Origin: Sphingobium sp. MI1205
GTDB taxonomy: Bacteria; Pseudomonadota; Alphaproteobacteria; Sphingomonadales; Sphingomonadaceae
DNA: 64,000 nucleotides
Direction: 5' to 3'
Assembly (NCBI RefSeq): GCF_001563285.1
Contig: NZ_CP005190.1
Span: 186,001-250,000 of the forward strand
In this document: positions 15,575-24,564 of the stretch, piece after piece
Position numbering within the stretch: the stretch's first letter is position 1
How the letters are laid out: each line of letters opens with the position of its first letter
Translations under genes and position numbers: made by a program
Notes under the pieces: model-generated
Database searches by the model: none
The model's input: the letters and a program-made list of their open reading frames with translations, nothing else
Told to the model about the DNA's origin: nothing

Positions 15575-16896
15575 TGGCCCTGGCCGATCTGTTCTCGCGT
15601 AAAGCGAAATCCATCAACATGGCGAGTGATGGTGTTTCGCCCGTCGCCGCGGACCTCAACGGCAATGAGGAAGTACGCCGCAAGCAGATGACGCTACTCG
15701 CCGGCGTCGCCGGCGTCGGCCTTATCGCCTCCTGCTTCTGGATCTTCAACGACGACAAGAAAACCAACGATGTCGAAACCGACGGCGTCACCGACGTGGA
15801 TGTGTCCACCAAGGATCTCGTGAACCGCAATCTTTCCCAACAGGAGTGGATGGCGATGTCGGAGAACCAGTTCCAGGCGCAGGAAAACCAGCTCAGGGCC
15901 GTTAGCGGCCAGCAGGAACGGATGGATTCGCTGACCGCGCAGGTCGAGGCCCTCAAAGGCCAGAACCAAGCCATGCAGGCAGATGGGCAGCGCGTGCTCT
16001 CTGCCTATCAGGCGGAGAATGATCAGCTTAAGCGCCAGCTCTCGCAGGGCCGCCCTGCACCGGCTCCGGTAGCGGGGCCCTCCGCGCTCTATGGTCCGGG
16101 CGGCACCCAAGCCTATCAGCGCCCCGATAGTCCTGACGTTAAAGGCGGAGCCTTGGCGCTCGCCCGTTCCAATGAAGTCAAGATGGTGAGCTTCGCCGGC
16201 GGCGACAGCGGCACTGCCTCCAAGGTCGAGCGGGGCAACACCGTCTATACCGACAGCCCCAATTATCTGCCACCCAACAGCTTTGCCCGTGCGCGCGTGA
16301 TCGTCGGCGTGGATGCCAGCGCCGGGGTGAACAGCCAGACTGACCCGCTGCCGGTGGTGCTACGCGTCACAGGCCCTGCCCGCTCGGTCTTCGCCAATGG
16401 CAAGCTCCTCACGACCAAGATCGAGGGCTGCCTCGTCAATGGCGCTGCGCGCGGCGATCTCTCCAGCGAGAAGGTCTATGTGAAGCTCCAGAAGATGACC
16501 TGCCCGCAGCCCGGCGGGCGCTATGCGGTGTCAGAGGTCAAGGGCTTCATCGCCTTTGCCGGCAAAACCGGCGTGCGCGGCCGCGTGGTGTCCCGCGAAG
16601 GCTCCCTCGTCACCCAGGCGTTTCTCGCCGGCATGATGGGCGGCTTTGGTCGGGGCTTCTCTGCCAACACCAACAGCATCTTTCAGGGCACCAATATCGC
16701 CACCGACGGCAAGCGGGCGAAGCTCTCGAGCGGCGATATCCTCGAGGGCGGCATTGGCGAGGGCGTCGCCCAGACCGGTGACATGGTGTCCAAATATCTG
16801 ATCGAGCGCGCCGAGCAATATCAGCCGGTGATCGAGATGCCGACCGGCATCGATGTCGAGATCGTCTTCCTGGAGGGTGTGTATGTCCGCAACTAA
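15574..16896 (+). CDS. traB: type-F T4SS protein TraB (VirB10-like)
   Basis: Energy-sensing scaffold that spans both membranes in the core complex. 440 residues: a cytoplasmic N terminus, membrane anchor MTLLAGVAGVGLIASCFWIF near residue 40-60, a coiled coil at about 90-150 (QFQAQENQLRAVSGQQERMD), a proline-rich linker, and the C-terminal beta-barrel domain with YTDSPNYLPPNSFARARVIV, EGCLVNGAARGDLSSEKVYV and VSREGSLVTQAFLAGMMGGF. The end PTGIDVEIVFLEGV is the typical TraB/VirB10 terminus. It overlaps traK by 1 bp and the DsbC-like gene by 14 bp. Confidence 0.95.
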   Translation: MALADLFSRKAKSINMASDGVSPVAADLNGNEEVRRKQMTLLAGVAGVGLIASCFWIFNDDKKTNDVETDGVTDVDVSTKDLVNRNLSQQEWMAMSENQFQAQENQLRAVSGQQERMDSLTAQVEALKGQNQAMQADGQRVLSAYQAENDQLKRQLSQGRPAPAPVAGPSALYGPGGTQAYQRPDSPDVKGGALALARSNEVKMVSFAGGDSGTASKVERGNTVYTDSPNYLPPNSFARARVIVGVDASAGVNSQTDPLPVVLRVTGPARSVFANGKLLTTKIEGCLVNGAARGDLSSEKVYVKLQKMTCPQPGGRYAVSEVKGFIAFAGKTGVRGRVVSREGSLVTQAFLAGMMGGFGRGFSANTNSIFQGTNIATDGKRAKLSSGDILEGGIGEGVAQTGDMVSKYLIERAEQYQPVIEMPTGIDVEIVFLEGVYVRN

Positions 16897-17752
16897 ACTG
16901 GCCCGCCGCATCGGCGGGCTTGTCCGTCCCTCGCGCGTTGTCATCGCTGCCACTGCCTGCGTCGGCCTTGCCAGCCTCGCACTCGCCGCTGATGTCAGCA
17001 ACGACAATAGTGCAGTTGGCGCCCTGCTGAAGGCCCGCCTGCCCAAGACCCAGGTGAGCGACGTCAACTGCGACAAGGTCAAGGGCCTGTGCGAAATCAC
17101 CGCCGGTTCCAACCTCTTTTATGTCGACAGGTCGGCGCGCTATCTCATCATCGGCCGGGTCTATGACATGGAAACGCGGCAGGACGTCACGGCAGCGCGC
17201 CTGCTGGAGATGAACCCGGACATGCTGGTTGGCGCAGCGGCATCCGCCAATGCAGCGGCAACCAGCGGCGAAGTGCAAAAGGCCGCAGCCGGCGCAGCGC
17301 GCAGCGACAATGTCGTGCCGGACACCCCGCGCTTCCTGTCGCTGGCCAAACTGCCCAAGGACGGTGCGATTATCTGGGGCAAAGCGACGGCGCCTGCGGT
17401 GACGGTCTTTTCAGATTTCCGGTGCAGCTATTGCCGCGCCCTGTCATCCGTCCTGCGCTCCATGAACGTCCGGGTGATCGAACGACCGATCTCATCGCTT
17501 GGCAGCCGCGATCTCTCCGACCGTGTCTATTGCGCGCGCAACAAGGAAGAAGCCTTGCACGCTGCCTATGCCGGCGAGCCGATCAAGACCGGTCCCGCCT
17601 GCAATACCAGCGGGCTCGATGCCAATGAAGCCTTTGCCCGCAAACATGGCCTCAATGGCACGCCGGTGATCGTGCGAAGCGATGGCGCTGTGCTGGAAGG
17701 CTATCGACCCAAGCAGTTCCTCGAAAAATGGCTGAAGGAAGGCCGGTCATGA
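16883..17752 (+). CDS. DsbC-family thiol:disulfide isomerase of the transfer region
   Basis: Periplasmic disulfide isomerase of 289 residues, probably helping the many disulfides in TraN, TraU, TraV and TraH. The ATG at 16883 overlaps the end of traB. A signal peptide (VIAATACVGLASLALAAD) is followed by a dimerisation-type domain (LLKARLPKTQVSDVNCDKVK) and a thioredoxin fold with the active site FSDFRCSYCRALSSVLRSM, near residues 175-185, plus the cis-Pro loop NGTPVIVRSDGAVLEGY. DsbC homologues are standard in F-type operons of this group. Confidence 0.9.
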   Translation: MSATKLARRIGGLVRPSRVVIAATACVGLASLALAADVSNDNSAVGALLKARLPKTQVSDVNCDKVKGLCEITAGSNLFYVDRSARYLIIGRVYDMETRQDVTAARLLEMNPDMLVGAAASANAAATSGEVQKAAAGAARSDNVVPDTPRFLSLAKLPKDGAIIWGKATAPAVTVFSDFRCSYCRALSSVLRSMNVRVIERPISSLGSRDLSDRVYCARNKEEALHAAYAGEPIKTGPACNTSGLDANEAFARKHGLNGTPVIVRSDGAVLEGYRPKQFLEKWLKEGRS

Positions 17753-18525
17753 TGCGGCTCACAACGGCTCGGCCGCTTGGCGGGGCGCAGGCCCTTGCCA
17801 GCCTGCTCGCTATCGCCGCGCTGTCCGGCTGCGTGGGCCTGGGCGGAAACATCAAGGGCAGCTTCGCCTGCCAGGCTCCCGATGGCATCTGCGCGCCCAG
17901 TGCCGTGATCGACGACCGCGCCCTCGCACTGATCAGCGATGATCCATCGGTCATGCCCGCGCCCGCCGCCCCCTATCGCGACGAGGTCAAGCCACGGCCG
18001 CCGCGCCTCGCTGCGGTCCTACCCGTTCGCGGCCCAATCAATGCGACACCGGGGCGGTCAAACGAACGCGTTCTGCGGATCGTATTCCCCGCTTATGTCG
18101 ATCAGCATGGGCGGCTGCATGAAGCCAGCGCTGTCCATGCCGTCATCTCGCAGGGTGAGTGGCTGACCTGGACCGACGAGAGCGCGGCGCCAGCGCGCAA
18201 TGCCATGACCGTTGCAGAAATGCCGAGCCTCGCTGAAGCGATGTCCAGCAAGGAGGCTGCGCCTCTCGAAGTTGACCCCAACCTCCCCGATCCCGCCATT
18301 GTCGCAGCGGCCAGAGCGCGCAATGCGGATCCGGTGGCCGCTATCAAGGCGGATGTGTCGCAGCGACTGAAACCATCGCCGCGTGCTGCTGCCGCGACCA
18401 ACATCGCCGCGCCGGCTGCGAGCAGTCAGGCCCCGTCCACCGACGCTCCCGGGCCTGCAACGCCCGTCGTTGGCCCGACGGTGCGCGCCGCCTCGTTCCC
18501 CGCAACTGTTGCAGAGGATCAGTAA
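17749..18525 (+). CDS. traV: type-F T4SS outer-membrane lipoprotein TraV
   Basis: Outer-membrane lipoprotein of the core complex (VirB7-like). The ATG at 17749 overlaps the DsbC-like stop; 258 residues. The lipobox is IAALSGC, so lipidation would fall on the Cys at about residue 26. Two further cysteines follow in GSFACQAPDGICAPS, the pattern seen in TraV. The rest is Ala/Pro-rich and poorly structured except for VLRIVFPAYVDQHGRLHEAS. Overlaps traC by 1 bp (TAATGG). Confidence 0.85.
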   Translation: MMRLTTARPLGGAQALASLLAIAALSGCVGLGGNIKGSFACQAPDGICAPSAVIDDRALALISDDPSVMPAPAAPYRDEVKPRPPRLAAVLPVRGPINATPGRSNERVLRIVFPAYVDQHGRLHEASAVHAVISQGEWLTWTDESAAPARNAMTVAEMPSLAEAMSSKEAAPLEVDPNLPDPAIVAAARARNADPVAAIKADVSQRLKPSPRAAAATNIAAPAASSQAPSTDAPGPATPVVGPTVRAASFPATVAEDQ

Positions 18526-21107
18526 TGGCCCGTTTCCTCCAGCGCCTGATGGCCAATGTCCTGGGCGATGCCGACCAACCCGACGCTGATCGGCCCGACA
18601 TCGGCGTGCCGATGCTCGCCCATTGGCTTCCCTATCGCAGCTATGACCCCAAGACGGGCATCTTCTACAACAGCGCCTCGCGCGGCTTCGTACTCGAAGT
18701 TGCGCCGATGGTAGGCGCGGATGAACGCACCGGCGAAATCCTCGCGCAGTTCATCTCCGAGGGCATTCCAACCCCTGGGTGCCTCCAGTTTCACCAATGG
18801 ATGAGCCCACGCGTGGGCGAGCATCTCTCGAAATGGAATGTCCCGCGCTATCTCGCCCGCGGGGTCTATGAGCGCATGGCCAAGCATCGGGTCGAGCATC
18901 TGACGCAGGGCGTGTGGACCTCGCTTTCAGGCGATGCGCCCTTTTACCTGCGCGATCACCGCGTGGCCATCTCCTATTCGACGCCAGAGTCCTCGACCGT
19001 ATCGAATGAAGAGATTGTCGGCGTCATGGACGGGATGATCTCCGCCCTCGCCTCGATCAACGTCACCGCCCGCAAGATGGACCCGGTAAAGCTCATCGCC
19101 TGGATCGACGACATCACTTCGCCCACCACCGCACCAGGAGACGATGCGGTGAGCTACAGTCCCTATGACAGCATTGCCGACCAGGCCATTCGCCGCGACA
19201 TCGAAATGCGGATCGAAGCCGACAAGATCCTGCTGCGGACCGAGCGCTTCCGTCCGACCGGCAACGAAATCGACGGAATGCCCGAAATCGGCGAAATCTA
19301 TCCCGACACGTTCGACGTGCGCTCCTTCTCGGTCCGCAACCTGCCGCAGCGCTGGGCGCCCTGGGACATGACCCGCCTCATTGGCGACATGTTTACCGAC
19401 AAGCTGCGCATGCCCTGCCCGGTCGCCACGAACCTGTGCATCGACTTTCCCGACATTGAAGCCGCCTCCAGCAGGGCCGGCATGAAATTTATGCGCACCA
19501 CCAGCCTTGCTGACAGCAAGTCGGCCCGATTCCTGCCGCAGCTCAAGGAGCAGAGCCAGGAATGGGCTCGCGTGAATGAGGAGCTCAAGCAAGGCAGCAA
19601 GCTCGTTAAACTCTTCTATTCGGTCACCGCCTTCTCGCCGCAGGGCAAGGGCGATGCCCATGAGCGGGTATTGAAATCCGTGTACCGCGCTTGCGGCTGG
19701 GATCTGCTCGACGACCGCTATCTGCAGATCATGGGGCTGCTTTGCGCCATGCCGATGACCATGGCTAACGGCCTCGCCAAGGATCTCGTCCGCATGAAGC
19801 GGATGCGCACCATGCTCACCACCACCGCCGCGACCCTCGCGCCGATCCAGGGCGAATATCTGGGTGGCAGCGTGCCGCACATGCTGCTGATCGGCAGGCG
19901 CGGCCAGCCCTTCTTCTGGTCTCCTTTCGAAAATGCCGCCGGCAATCACAATGTCGCGGTGTTCGGCAAATCGGGGTCGGGGAAGTCGGTCGCGCTACAA
20001 GAGCTGTGTGCATCGCTCTGCGGCGCGGGCGCGCGCGTGGTTGTGATCGATGACGGACGCTCGTTTGAGCATTCCGCCAAGCTCCAGGGCGGCGCCTTTG
20101 TCGAATTCACGATGTCGTCGGGCTTTTGCCTTAACCCCTTCAGCATGATTGACATCGAGCTCGCTGCGCGGGACGAGGATTATCTGCTCGATTGCATGGC
20201 GATGCTGAAGGCGATCCTAAACCAGATGGCCCGGCATATCGACACGCTCAATGACACCGAGCGCGGGTTAATCGACGGCGCGGTCAATGAGGTGTGGGAA
20301 GCGGAGGGTCGGGGCGGCTCGATCGACGCCGTCATTGCGGCGCTGGAGCGAACCGGCGTTGAGCTTGCCACCAATCTCGCCATCGCCATGCGGCCCTTCT
20401 CTTCGAAAGGGACATACGGCAAATTCTTCGAAGGCGAGGCGTCGTTCGAACTATCAGCGCAGCTCACCGTGTTCGAACTTTCCGATCTCTCTTCCCGGGA
20501 AGAACTGCGCAGCGTGGTGCTGACCGCCATCATGTTCATGGCGCAGCAAATGATGCGCAAGGTTGATCGCGCAACGCCTAAGGCGCTGTTGCTGGACGAA
20601 GCCTGGCAGATGTTGCGCGGGGGCGCGATGGCTGACTTTATCGAAACCTATGCGCGCACCTGTCGTAAATATGGAGCCTCGCTGGTGACCGCGACCCAAT
20701 CGCTCAATGACTATTATAAGTCTGCTGGCTCGATTGCTGCGCTCGAGAATAGTGACTGGTTCATGATCCTCCAGCAGAAGCCGGAAACCATCGCGGACTT
20801 CAAAAAGCATGATCGCTTCGAGATGGACGATTATACCGACGCCTTGCTGCGCTCCTTAAAGCGCAACGGCTTTGAATATTCCGACATCATGATCAAGGGA
20901 CCGGACACGCTGGCAGTCGGTCGGTTGGTGCTCGACCCCTATTCCGCCACCCTCTTCTCCTCCAGCCCAAAGACCTTCGCGGCGATCGAGACGATGATGC
21001 AGCGCGGGCTCACCATGGAGGAAGCGATCGAGCGCATGGCCTATCCCGATAATCCTGAAAGATGGACGAGCAGCAACCCGGCGGCATTCGCCCTGGCGGC
21101 GGAGTGA
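18525..21107 (+). CDS. traC: type-F T4SS ATPase TraC (VirB4-like)
   Basis: Cytoplasmic ATPase that powers pilus assembly; 860 residues, close to the F protein. The N-terminal half has the TraC/VirB4 domain (WLPYRSYDPKTGIFYNSASR, LQFHQWMSPRVGEHLSKWNV). The ATPase half has Walker A FGKSGSGKSVALQEL at about residue 480, VVIDDGRSFEHSAKLQGG, Walker B KALLLDEAWQMLRGG at about 685, and RTCRKYGASLVTATQSLNDY. No defects are seen. Translational coupling with traV upstream and 4 bp to the next gene. Confidence 0.97.
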   Translation: MARFLQRLMANVLGDADQPDADRPDIGVPMLAHWLPYRSYDPKTGIFYNSASRGFVLEVAPMVGADERTGEILAQFISEGIPTPGCLQFHQWMSPRVGEHLSKWNVPRYLARGVYERMAKHRVEHLTQGVWTSLSGDAPFYLRDHRVAISYSTPESSTVSNEEIVGVMDGMISALASINVTARKMDPVKLIAWIDDITSPTTAPGDDAVSYSPYDSIADQAIRRDIEMRIEADKILLRTERFRPTGNEIDGMPEIGEIYPDTFDVRSFSVRNLPQRWAPWDMTRLIGDMFTDKLRMPCPVATNLCIDFPDIEAASSRAGMKFMRTTSLADSKSARFLPQLKEQSQEWARVNEELKQGSKLVKLFYSVTAFSPQGKGDAHERVLKSVYRACGWDLLDDRYLQIMGLLCAMPMTMANGLAKDLVRMKRMRTMLTTTAATLAPIQGEYLGGSVPHMLLIGRRGQPFFWSPFENAAGNHNVAVFGKSGSGKSVALQELCASLCGAGARVVVIDDGRSFEHSAKLQGGAFVEFTMSSGFCLNPFSMIDIELAARDEDYLLDCMAMLKAILNQMARHIDTLNDTERGLIDGAVNEVWEAEGRGGSIDAVIAALERTGVELATNLAIAMRPFSSKGTYGKFFEGEASFELSAQLTVFELSDLSSREELRSVVLTAIMFMAQQMMRKVDRATPKALLLDEAWQMLRGGAMADFIETYARTCRKYGASLVTATQSLNDYYKSAGSIAALENSDWFMILQQKPETIADFKKHDRFEMDDYTDALLRSLKRNGFEYSDIMIKGPDTLAVGRLVLDPYSATLFSSSPKTFAAIETMMQRGLTMEEAIERMAYPDNPERWTSSNPAAFALAAE

Positions 21108-21111
21108 AGGC

Positions 21112-21447
21112 ATGGCGATACCCTTCGAACAGCCTCGCTCCTTTGATTGGCGGCACGCGGCCTATTGCCTGCTGCATGTCACCAGCATGGCCGCGTCCAC
21201 GCTGCTCATGAGCTGGGGCCTTCTTGTCCTCTTCTTCCTGATGCTCGGGGATTTCAGCTTCGACGGGCTGATGCACCAGCTTCATAATCTGACCTCACGC
21301 TACATCGTTGCCGATCGCGCGCGCGCGGCCGCCTTCTTTGCGCTCTTTGGCCTTGTCCAGCTATTCCTGGTCGTCTGCCTCCTCCTTTTCCGCCGCCATT
21401 CGATCATGCCGCGCCGCGCGCCGCGCAGGAGCCATCCCTATGCCTGA
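21112..21447 (+). CDS. small membrane protein of the transfer operon (111 aa)
   Basis: Unnamed but clearly expressed as part of the operon: starts 4 bp after traC and overlaps trbI by 8 bp. Two membrane segments are visible, STLLMSWGLLVLFFLMLGDF near residues 28-50 and AAFFALFGLVQLFLVVCLLL near 72-95, with a basic C terminus (RRAPRRSHPYA) predicted to face the cytoplasm. Its position matches small membrane proteins often found between traC and trbI in sphingomonad transfer regions. No function is known to me. Confidence 0.75.
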   Translation: MAIPFEQPRSFDWRHAAYCLLHVTSMAASTLLMSWGLLVLFFLMLGDFSFDGLMHQLHNLTSRYIVADRARAAAFFALFGLVQLFLVVCLLLFRRHSIMPRRAPRRSHPYA

Positions 21448-22075
21448 GCAAGACCAACTCCACTTGCCCCATATTCCCGTTCCTCAAGCTACGCCCGCCC
21501 CCGACGAACAGCCGCGCCCCCAGCCAATCTTTGCCGGTCTCACCCGATCCCAGTCCGCCGCTGGCGCCCTCATCGTGGCTGCAGTGGTCTGGGGCATGTG
21601 GGTCACCAAGACGCTGCTGACGCCTGCCCAAGACCATATTGTGTCTGCGCGCCTGTCCGCGATTGTCGGCGATTATGTGCAAGCGCAGGCCCGCTCCGCC
21701 ACGACGCCCGATCGGGTCGAAGGCGAGATGCGGCGGTTCATGGCAGCGCTCGACAAGGAGGTTGAGCGCCGCTCCGACAGAGGCGAGATTGTCATGGTCG
21801 GAGAAGCGGTGCTGAGCAAAAATGTCCCCGACATCACGGACAGCATCAAGAAGGCGGTTTATGCCTCAGGCGTTCCCTATCCGCGCCAGGCCTCCGCGCA
21901 GCAGATGCAGGCGATGTCGCGCCAGCCAAGCGCCATCCCGTCCCCCGCGGCTCTCCCGTCCGCGCCGATCGCCATGACGGCGGACGACGCGAGCGCGTCG
22001 CCCTTTACCTCTTCCCCCGCCGATGCTCCGCCAGCTCCCGCCTATGGAGGCTTTGATGGCACAAGCGGTCAGTGA
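21440..22075 (+). CDS. trbI: type-F conjugative transfer protein TrbI
   Basis: Inner-membrane protein thought to affect pilus outgrowth or retraction. From the ATG at 21440 the protein has 211 residues: proline-rich cytoplasmic N terminus, a single membrane segment AAGALIVAAVVWGMWVTKTL near 38-57, and a periplasmic helical part (RVEGEMRRFMAALDKEVERR, MVGEAVLSKNVPDITDSIKK) typical of F-type TrbI, followed by an Ala/Pro/Ser-rich tail. It overlaps both neighbours, 8 bp upstream and 20 bp downstream. Confidence 0.8.
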   Translation: MPEQDQLHLPHIPVPQATPAPDEQPRPQPIFAGLTRSQSAAGALIVAAVVWGMWVTKTLLTPAQDHIVSARLSAIVGDYVQAQARSATTPDRVEGEMRRFMAALDKEVERRSDRGEIVMVGEAVLSKNVPDITDSIKKAVYASGVPYPRQASAQQMQAMSRQPSAIPSPAALPSAPIAMTADDASASPFTSSPADAPPAPAYGGFDGTSGQ

Positions 22076-22592
22076 CGCGCGGGCCACTCGCTGGCGACCA
22101 CGCTGGGATTTGTGGGGCGCCATCGGCCTCAGCCTCGTGGCGGTTTGCGGCTACAGGACGATGAGCCAATGGCGCGATGCCCATGCCTTCCTGATCAACA
22201 GGACGGACTCCCTGCCAAATTGGGCGTTCATCATCCATAAGGCCAAGGTCCCGCTGCGAGGCGACCATATCTTCTTCATACCCCCGCAGACCGCGCTGGT
22301 GCGGCGGCATTTTGGGGCGAGGCCGCAGTCTTTTGGCAAGATTGTCTATGGCCTCCCCGGTGATGTGGTGAGCCATCACGGCTCGGCCGTCGCCATCAAC
22401 GGGAAGCCCGTCGCGCGGATGAAGCCGAAGACGCGGCTGGGCGAGCCTTTGGCCCCCGGCGTGACCGGGCCGGTACCGGCCGGCTGCTATTATGTCGGTA
22501 CGCCGCACAAGGACGGGTTCGACAGTCGCTATGCGCAGATCGGCTTTGTCTGCGCCCGTCAGATTATCGGCACGGGGGTGCCGATCCTATGA
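22056..22592 (+). CDS. S26-family signal peptidase (TraF-type pilin-processing peptidase)
   Basis: Membrane serine peptidase, probably for pilin maturation. Start at 22056 with GGAGG a few bases upstream; 178 residues. An N-terminal membrane anchor (GAIGLSLVAVCGYRTM) is followed by the Ser region INRTDSLPNWAFI and the Lys region SFGKIVYGLPGDVVSHHGSA, the two boxes of type I signal peptidases, and by the box DSRYAQIGFVCARQI. This peptidase is typical of RP4-like and sphingomonad systems; F itself relies on host signal peptidase I. Overlaps trbI by 20 bp and traW by 4 bp. Confidence 0.85.
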   Translation: MAQAVSDARATRWRPRWDLWGAIGLSLVAVCGYRTMSQWRDAHAFLINRTDSLPNWAFIIHKAKVPLRGDHIFFIPPQTALVRRHFGARPQSFGKIVYGLPGDVVSHHGSAVAINGKPVARMKPKTRLGEPLAPGVTGPVPAGCYYVGTPHKDGFDSRYAQIGFVCARQIIGTGVPIL

Positions 22593-23245
22593 GAGCGGCG
22601 CTGGCGGGAATGACGGGCGCGACCGCCCTGCTGGGCGCGTTGTTCGCGGTCGAGCCGATGCGGGGACAAGCCAAGGATTATGGCCAGGCCGGGCAGACCT
22701 TCCCTGTGATCGAGCCCGATCTGCTCGCCACCATCGAAGCCCGGTTGAAGCGAGCGGAGGCTTCAGGGGAGATGGCACGGATAAACGCGCAATTTGCCAA
22801 GCGCGCAGAGGTCAAGGTGCGACGGCTCGATCCGGTGGCCGGCATCACCACGACAGAGCGGGCTCGGACATGGGACTATGACCCGTCCGTCACGCTGGAG
22901 CAGGATATTCGGGATCAGCAGGGCCAGCTGATCGCGGCCGCTGGACAGCGGATCAACCCGCTCGATTTCGTGACCATCCGCCAGGACCTCGTGTTCATCG
23001 ACGGTGACAATATAGCCCAACTGGATTGGGCGACAGCCCGCTACAGCGATAGCCAGGCCAAGATCATCCTCGTTGCCGGATCGCCGATCGAGGAAATGAC
23101 CCGCCGCCAGCGCCGCTTCTATTTCGACCAGGAAGGCCGCCTCTGCGACAAGTTCGGGATCGAGCATGTCCCGGCGGTGGTGAAGCCAGCGGGCAAGCTT
23201 ATGCGCGTGAGCGAAATCTTGTTGTCCAAGCGACAGGCGAGCTGA
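22589..23245 (+). CDS. traW: type-F conjugative transfer protein TraW
   Basis: Periplasmic protein required for pilus assembly with TraU and TrbC. 218 residues, starting in an ATGA overlap with the peptidase gene. A signal peptide (GATALLGALFAVEPMRGQAK) precedes the mature part, which has conserved TraW stretches: GQTFPVIEPDLLATIEARLK, INPLDFVTIRQDLVFIDGDN and CDKFGIEHVPAVVKPAGKLM. In F, TrbC is a separate protein that interacts with TraW, as here. Confidence 0.92.
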   Translation: MRAALAGMTGATALLGALFAVEPMRGQAKDYGQAGQTFPVIEPDLLATIEARLKRAEASGEMARINAQFAKRAEVKVRRLDPVAGITTTERARTWDYDPSVTLEQDIRDQQGQLIAAAGQRINPLDFVTIRQDLVFIDGDNIAQLDWATARYSDSQAKIILVAGSPIEEMTRRQRRFYFDQEGRLCDKFGIEHVPAVVKPAGKLMRVSEILLSKRQAS

Positions 23246-23514
23246 TGCCGCTCTGGCTCGACCTGATGCGCACGCCCATGGCGGCGCCCGAGACGCGCCG
23301 CCTGCAGCGGATGCGGATCGCCTGGCAACTCCTCTGCCTCTTCACCGCGCTAAGCGTGGGACTTATTGGGCCGCTGCGAGCGGTGCTTGGCCAAGGCGCC
23401 CCTGGTCTCGCCGCGGTGCTGATCGTGCTGACCCTCATCCAGAGCCTGGTCTATTGGGTGGCGAAGCAGCGCGCGGACAACGCCCTTCTTGATCTGAAGG
23501 AGCCGTCGGAATGA
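23245..23514 (+). CDS. small membrane protein between traW and traU (89 aa)
   Basis: Unnamed operon member. It starts in a TGATG overlap with traW and overlaps traU by 4 bp, so it is translationally coupled. Two membrane segments are visible: AWQLLCLFTALSVGLIGPLR near residues 26-45 and GLAAVLIVLTLIQSLVYWVA near 53-72, with a short acidic C terminus. No family recognised. Confidence 0.75.
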   Translation: MPLWLDLMRTPMAAPETRRLQRMRIAWQLLCLFTALSVGLIGPLRAVLGQGAPGLAAVLIVLTLIQSLVYWVAKQRADNALLDLKEPSE

Positions 23515-24530
23515 CCCGGCTGCTTCGGCGCGCCATGCTGGTCCTCTCGGCCGCCCTGCTGGGCCTTGCCCTATCGCCCGAAGCGCAGGCCGCGCCCACA
23601 TGCAACGGCAAGTTCGTCAATCCCATCACCGATGTGTGCTGGTCCTGCCTCTTTCCGCTGTCGGTCGGGGGGCTGAAGATTTGGCCGGGCAACCGCCCCG
23701 ATGCGTCCAACCCCTCCTCCCCGATCTGCGCCTGCGCTGATCCCATTCCGCGCATCGGCATCTCGGTTGGCTTCTGGGAACCTGCGCGGCTCGCCGATGT
23801 CACGATGAAGCCTTGGTGCTTCCCCAACCTTGGCGGCATCCGCATCGCCCCGGGCTTCGACATCGGCCAAGGCTATATGGCGGGCCCCTCGATGGTCGGC
23901 GGCCGCTCACAAAACACGGCCAAATGGCATGTCCACTGGTATGTCTATCCCCTGCTCTACTGGATGGAGCTGCTTACGGATTTCGTCTGTTTCGAGCAGG
24001 CGAGCTTCGACATCGCCTATATGACCGAGGTCGATCCGCTCTGGCAGGATGATGCGCTCTCCGGCCTCATCAATCCTGAAGCCATCGTCTTCGCCAATCC
24101 CATCGCGCAAGCCGCCTGCGCCGCTGACTGCGTGACCGCGACTGCCGCCATGCCGATCGACTCCCTCTTCTGGTGCGCGGGTTGCCAGGGAAGCATGTAC
24201 CCCATGAACGGGAACATCCCGTCCTCGATCGGCCATGTTCAGTCCTCGCGGCTCGCGCTCTCCCGCTTTGCCTACAAGATGCACCGTCAGGCGCTCGCAT
24301 GGGGAACGATGGGATCAAAGGGCCTGTGCGAAAAATATGTCATGCCGATCATGCGCAAGCAGCAATATCGCTTCCAGATGGTGAACCCGATGCCGACGGT
24401 GTCGGGCCGCTACGCCTGCTCCTCCATCGGTACGTCCACCATGCCCCCTGGTGCCGGGCGCGCCTATCCCGCCGGCGGGGAGGATATGGGCTATCTCGTT
24501 TGGAGGAAGAGGAATTGCTGTGTCTTTTAA
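23511..24530 (+). CDS. traU: type-F conjugative transfer protein TraU
   Basis: Periplasmic, cysteine-rich protein needed mainly for DNA transfer. 339 residues with a signal peptide (LVLSAALLGLALSPEAQAAP) and the characteristic TraU opening NGKFVNPITDVCWSCLFPLS. Further signatures are ASNPSSPICACADPIPRIGI, WHVHWYVYPLLYWMELLTDF, PIAQAACAADCVTATAAMPI and WCAGCQGSMYPMNG. The large number of paired cysteines fits the need for the DsbC-like gene in the operon. Confidence 0.97.
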   Translation: MTRLLRRAMLVLSAALLGLALSPEAQAAPTCNGKFVNPITDVCWSCLFPLSVGGLKIWPGNRPDASNPSSPICACADPIPRIGISVGFWEPARLADVTMKPWCFPNLGGIRIAPGFDIGQGYMAGPSMVGGRSQNTAKWHVHWYVYPLLYWMELLTDFVCFEQASFDIAYMTEVDPLWQDDALSGLINPEAIVFANPIAQAACAADCVTATAAMPIDSLFWCAGCQGSMYPMNGNIPSSIGHVQSSRLALSRFAYKMHRQALAWGTMGSKGLCEKYVMPIMRKQQYRFQMVNPMPTVSGRYACSSIGTSTMPPGAGRAYPAGGEDMGYLVWRKRNCCVF

Positions 24531-24564
24531 GCAGCGTTCGCCCGAGCGGCGAGGGAAGCGCACA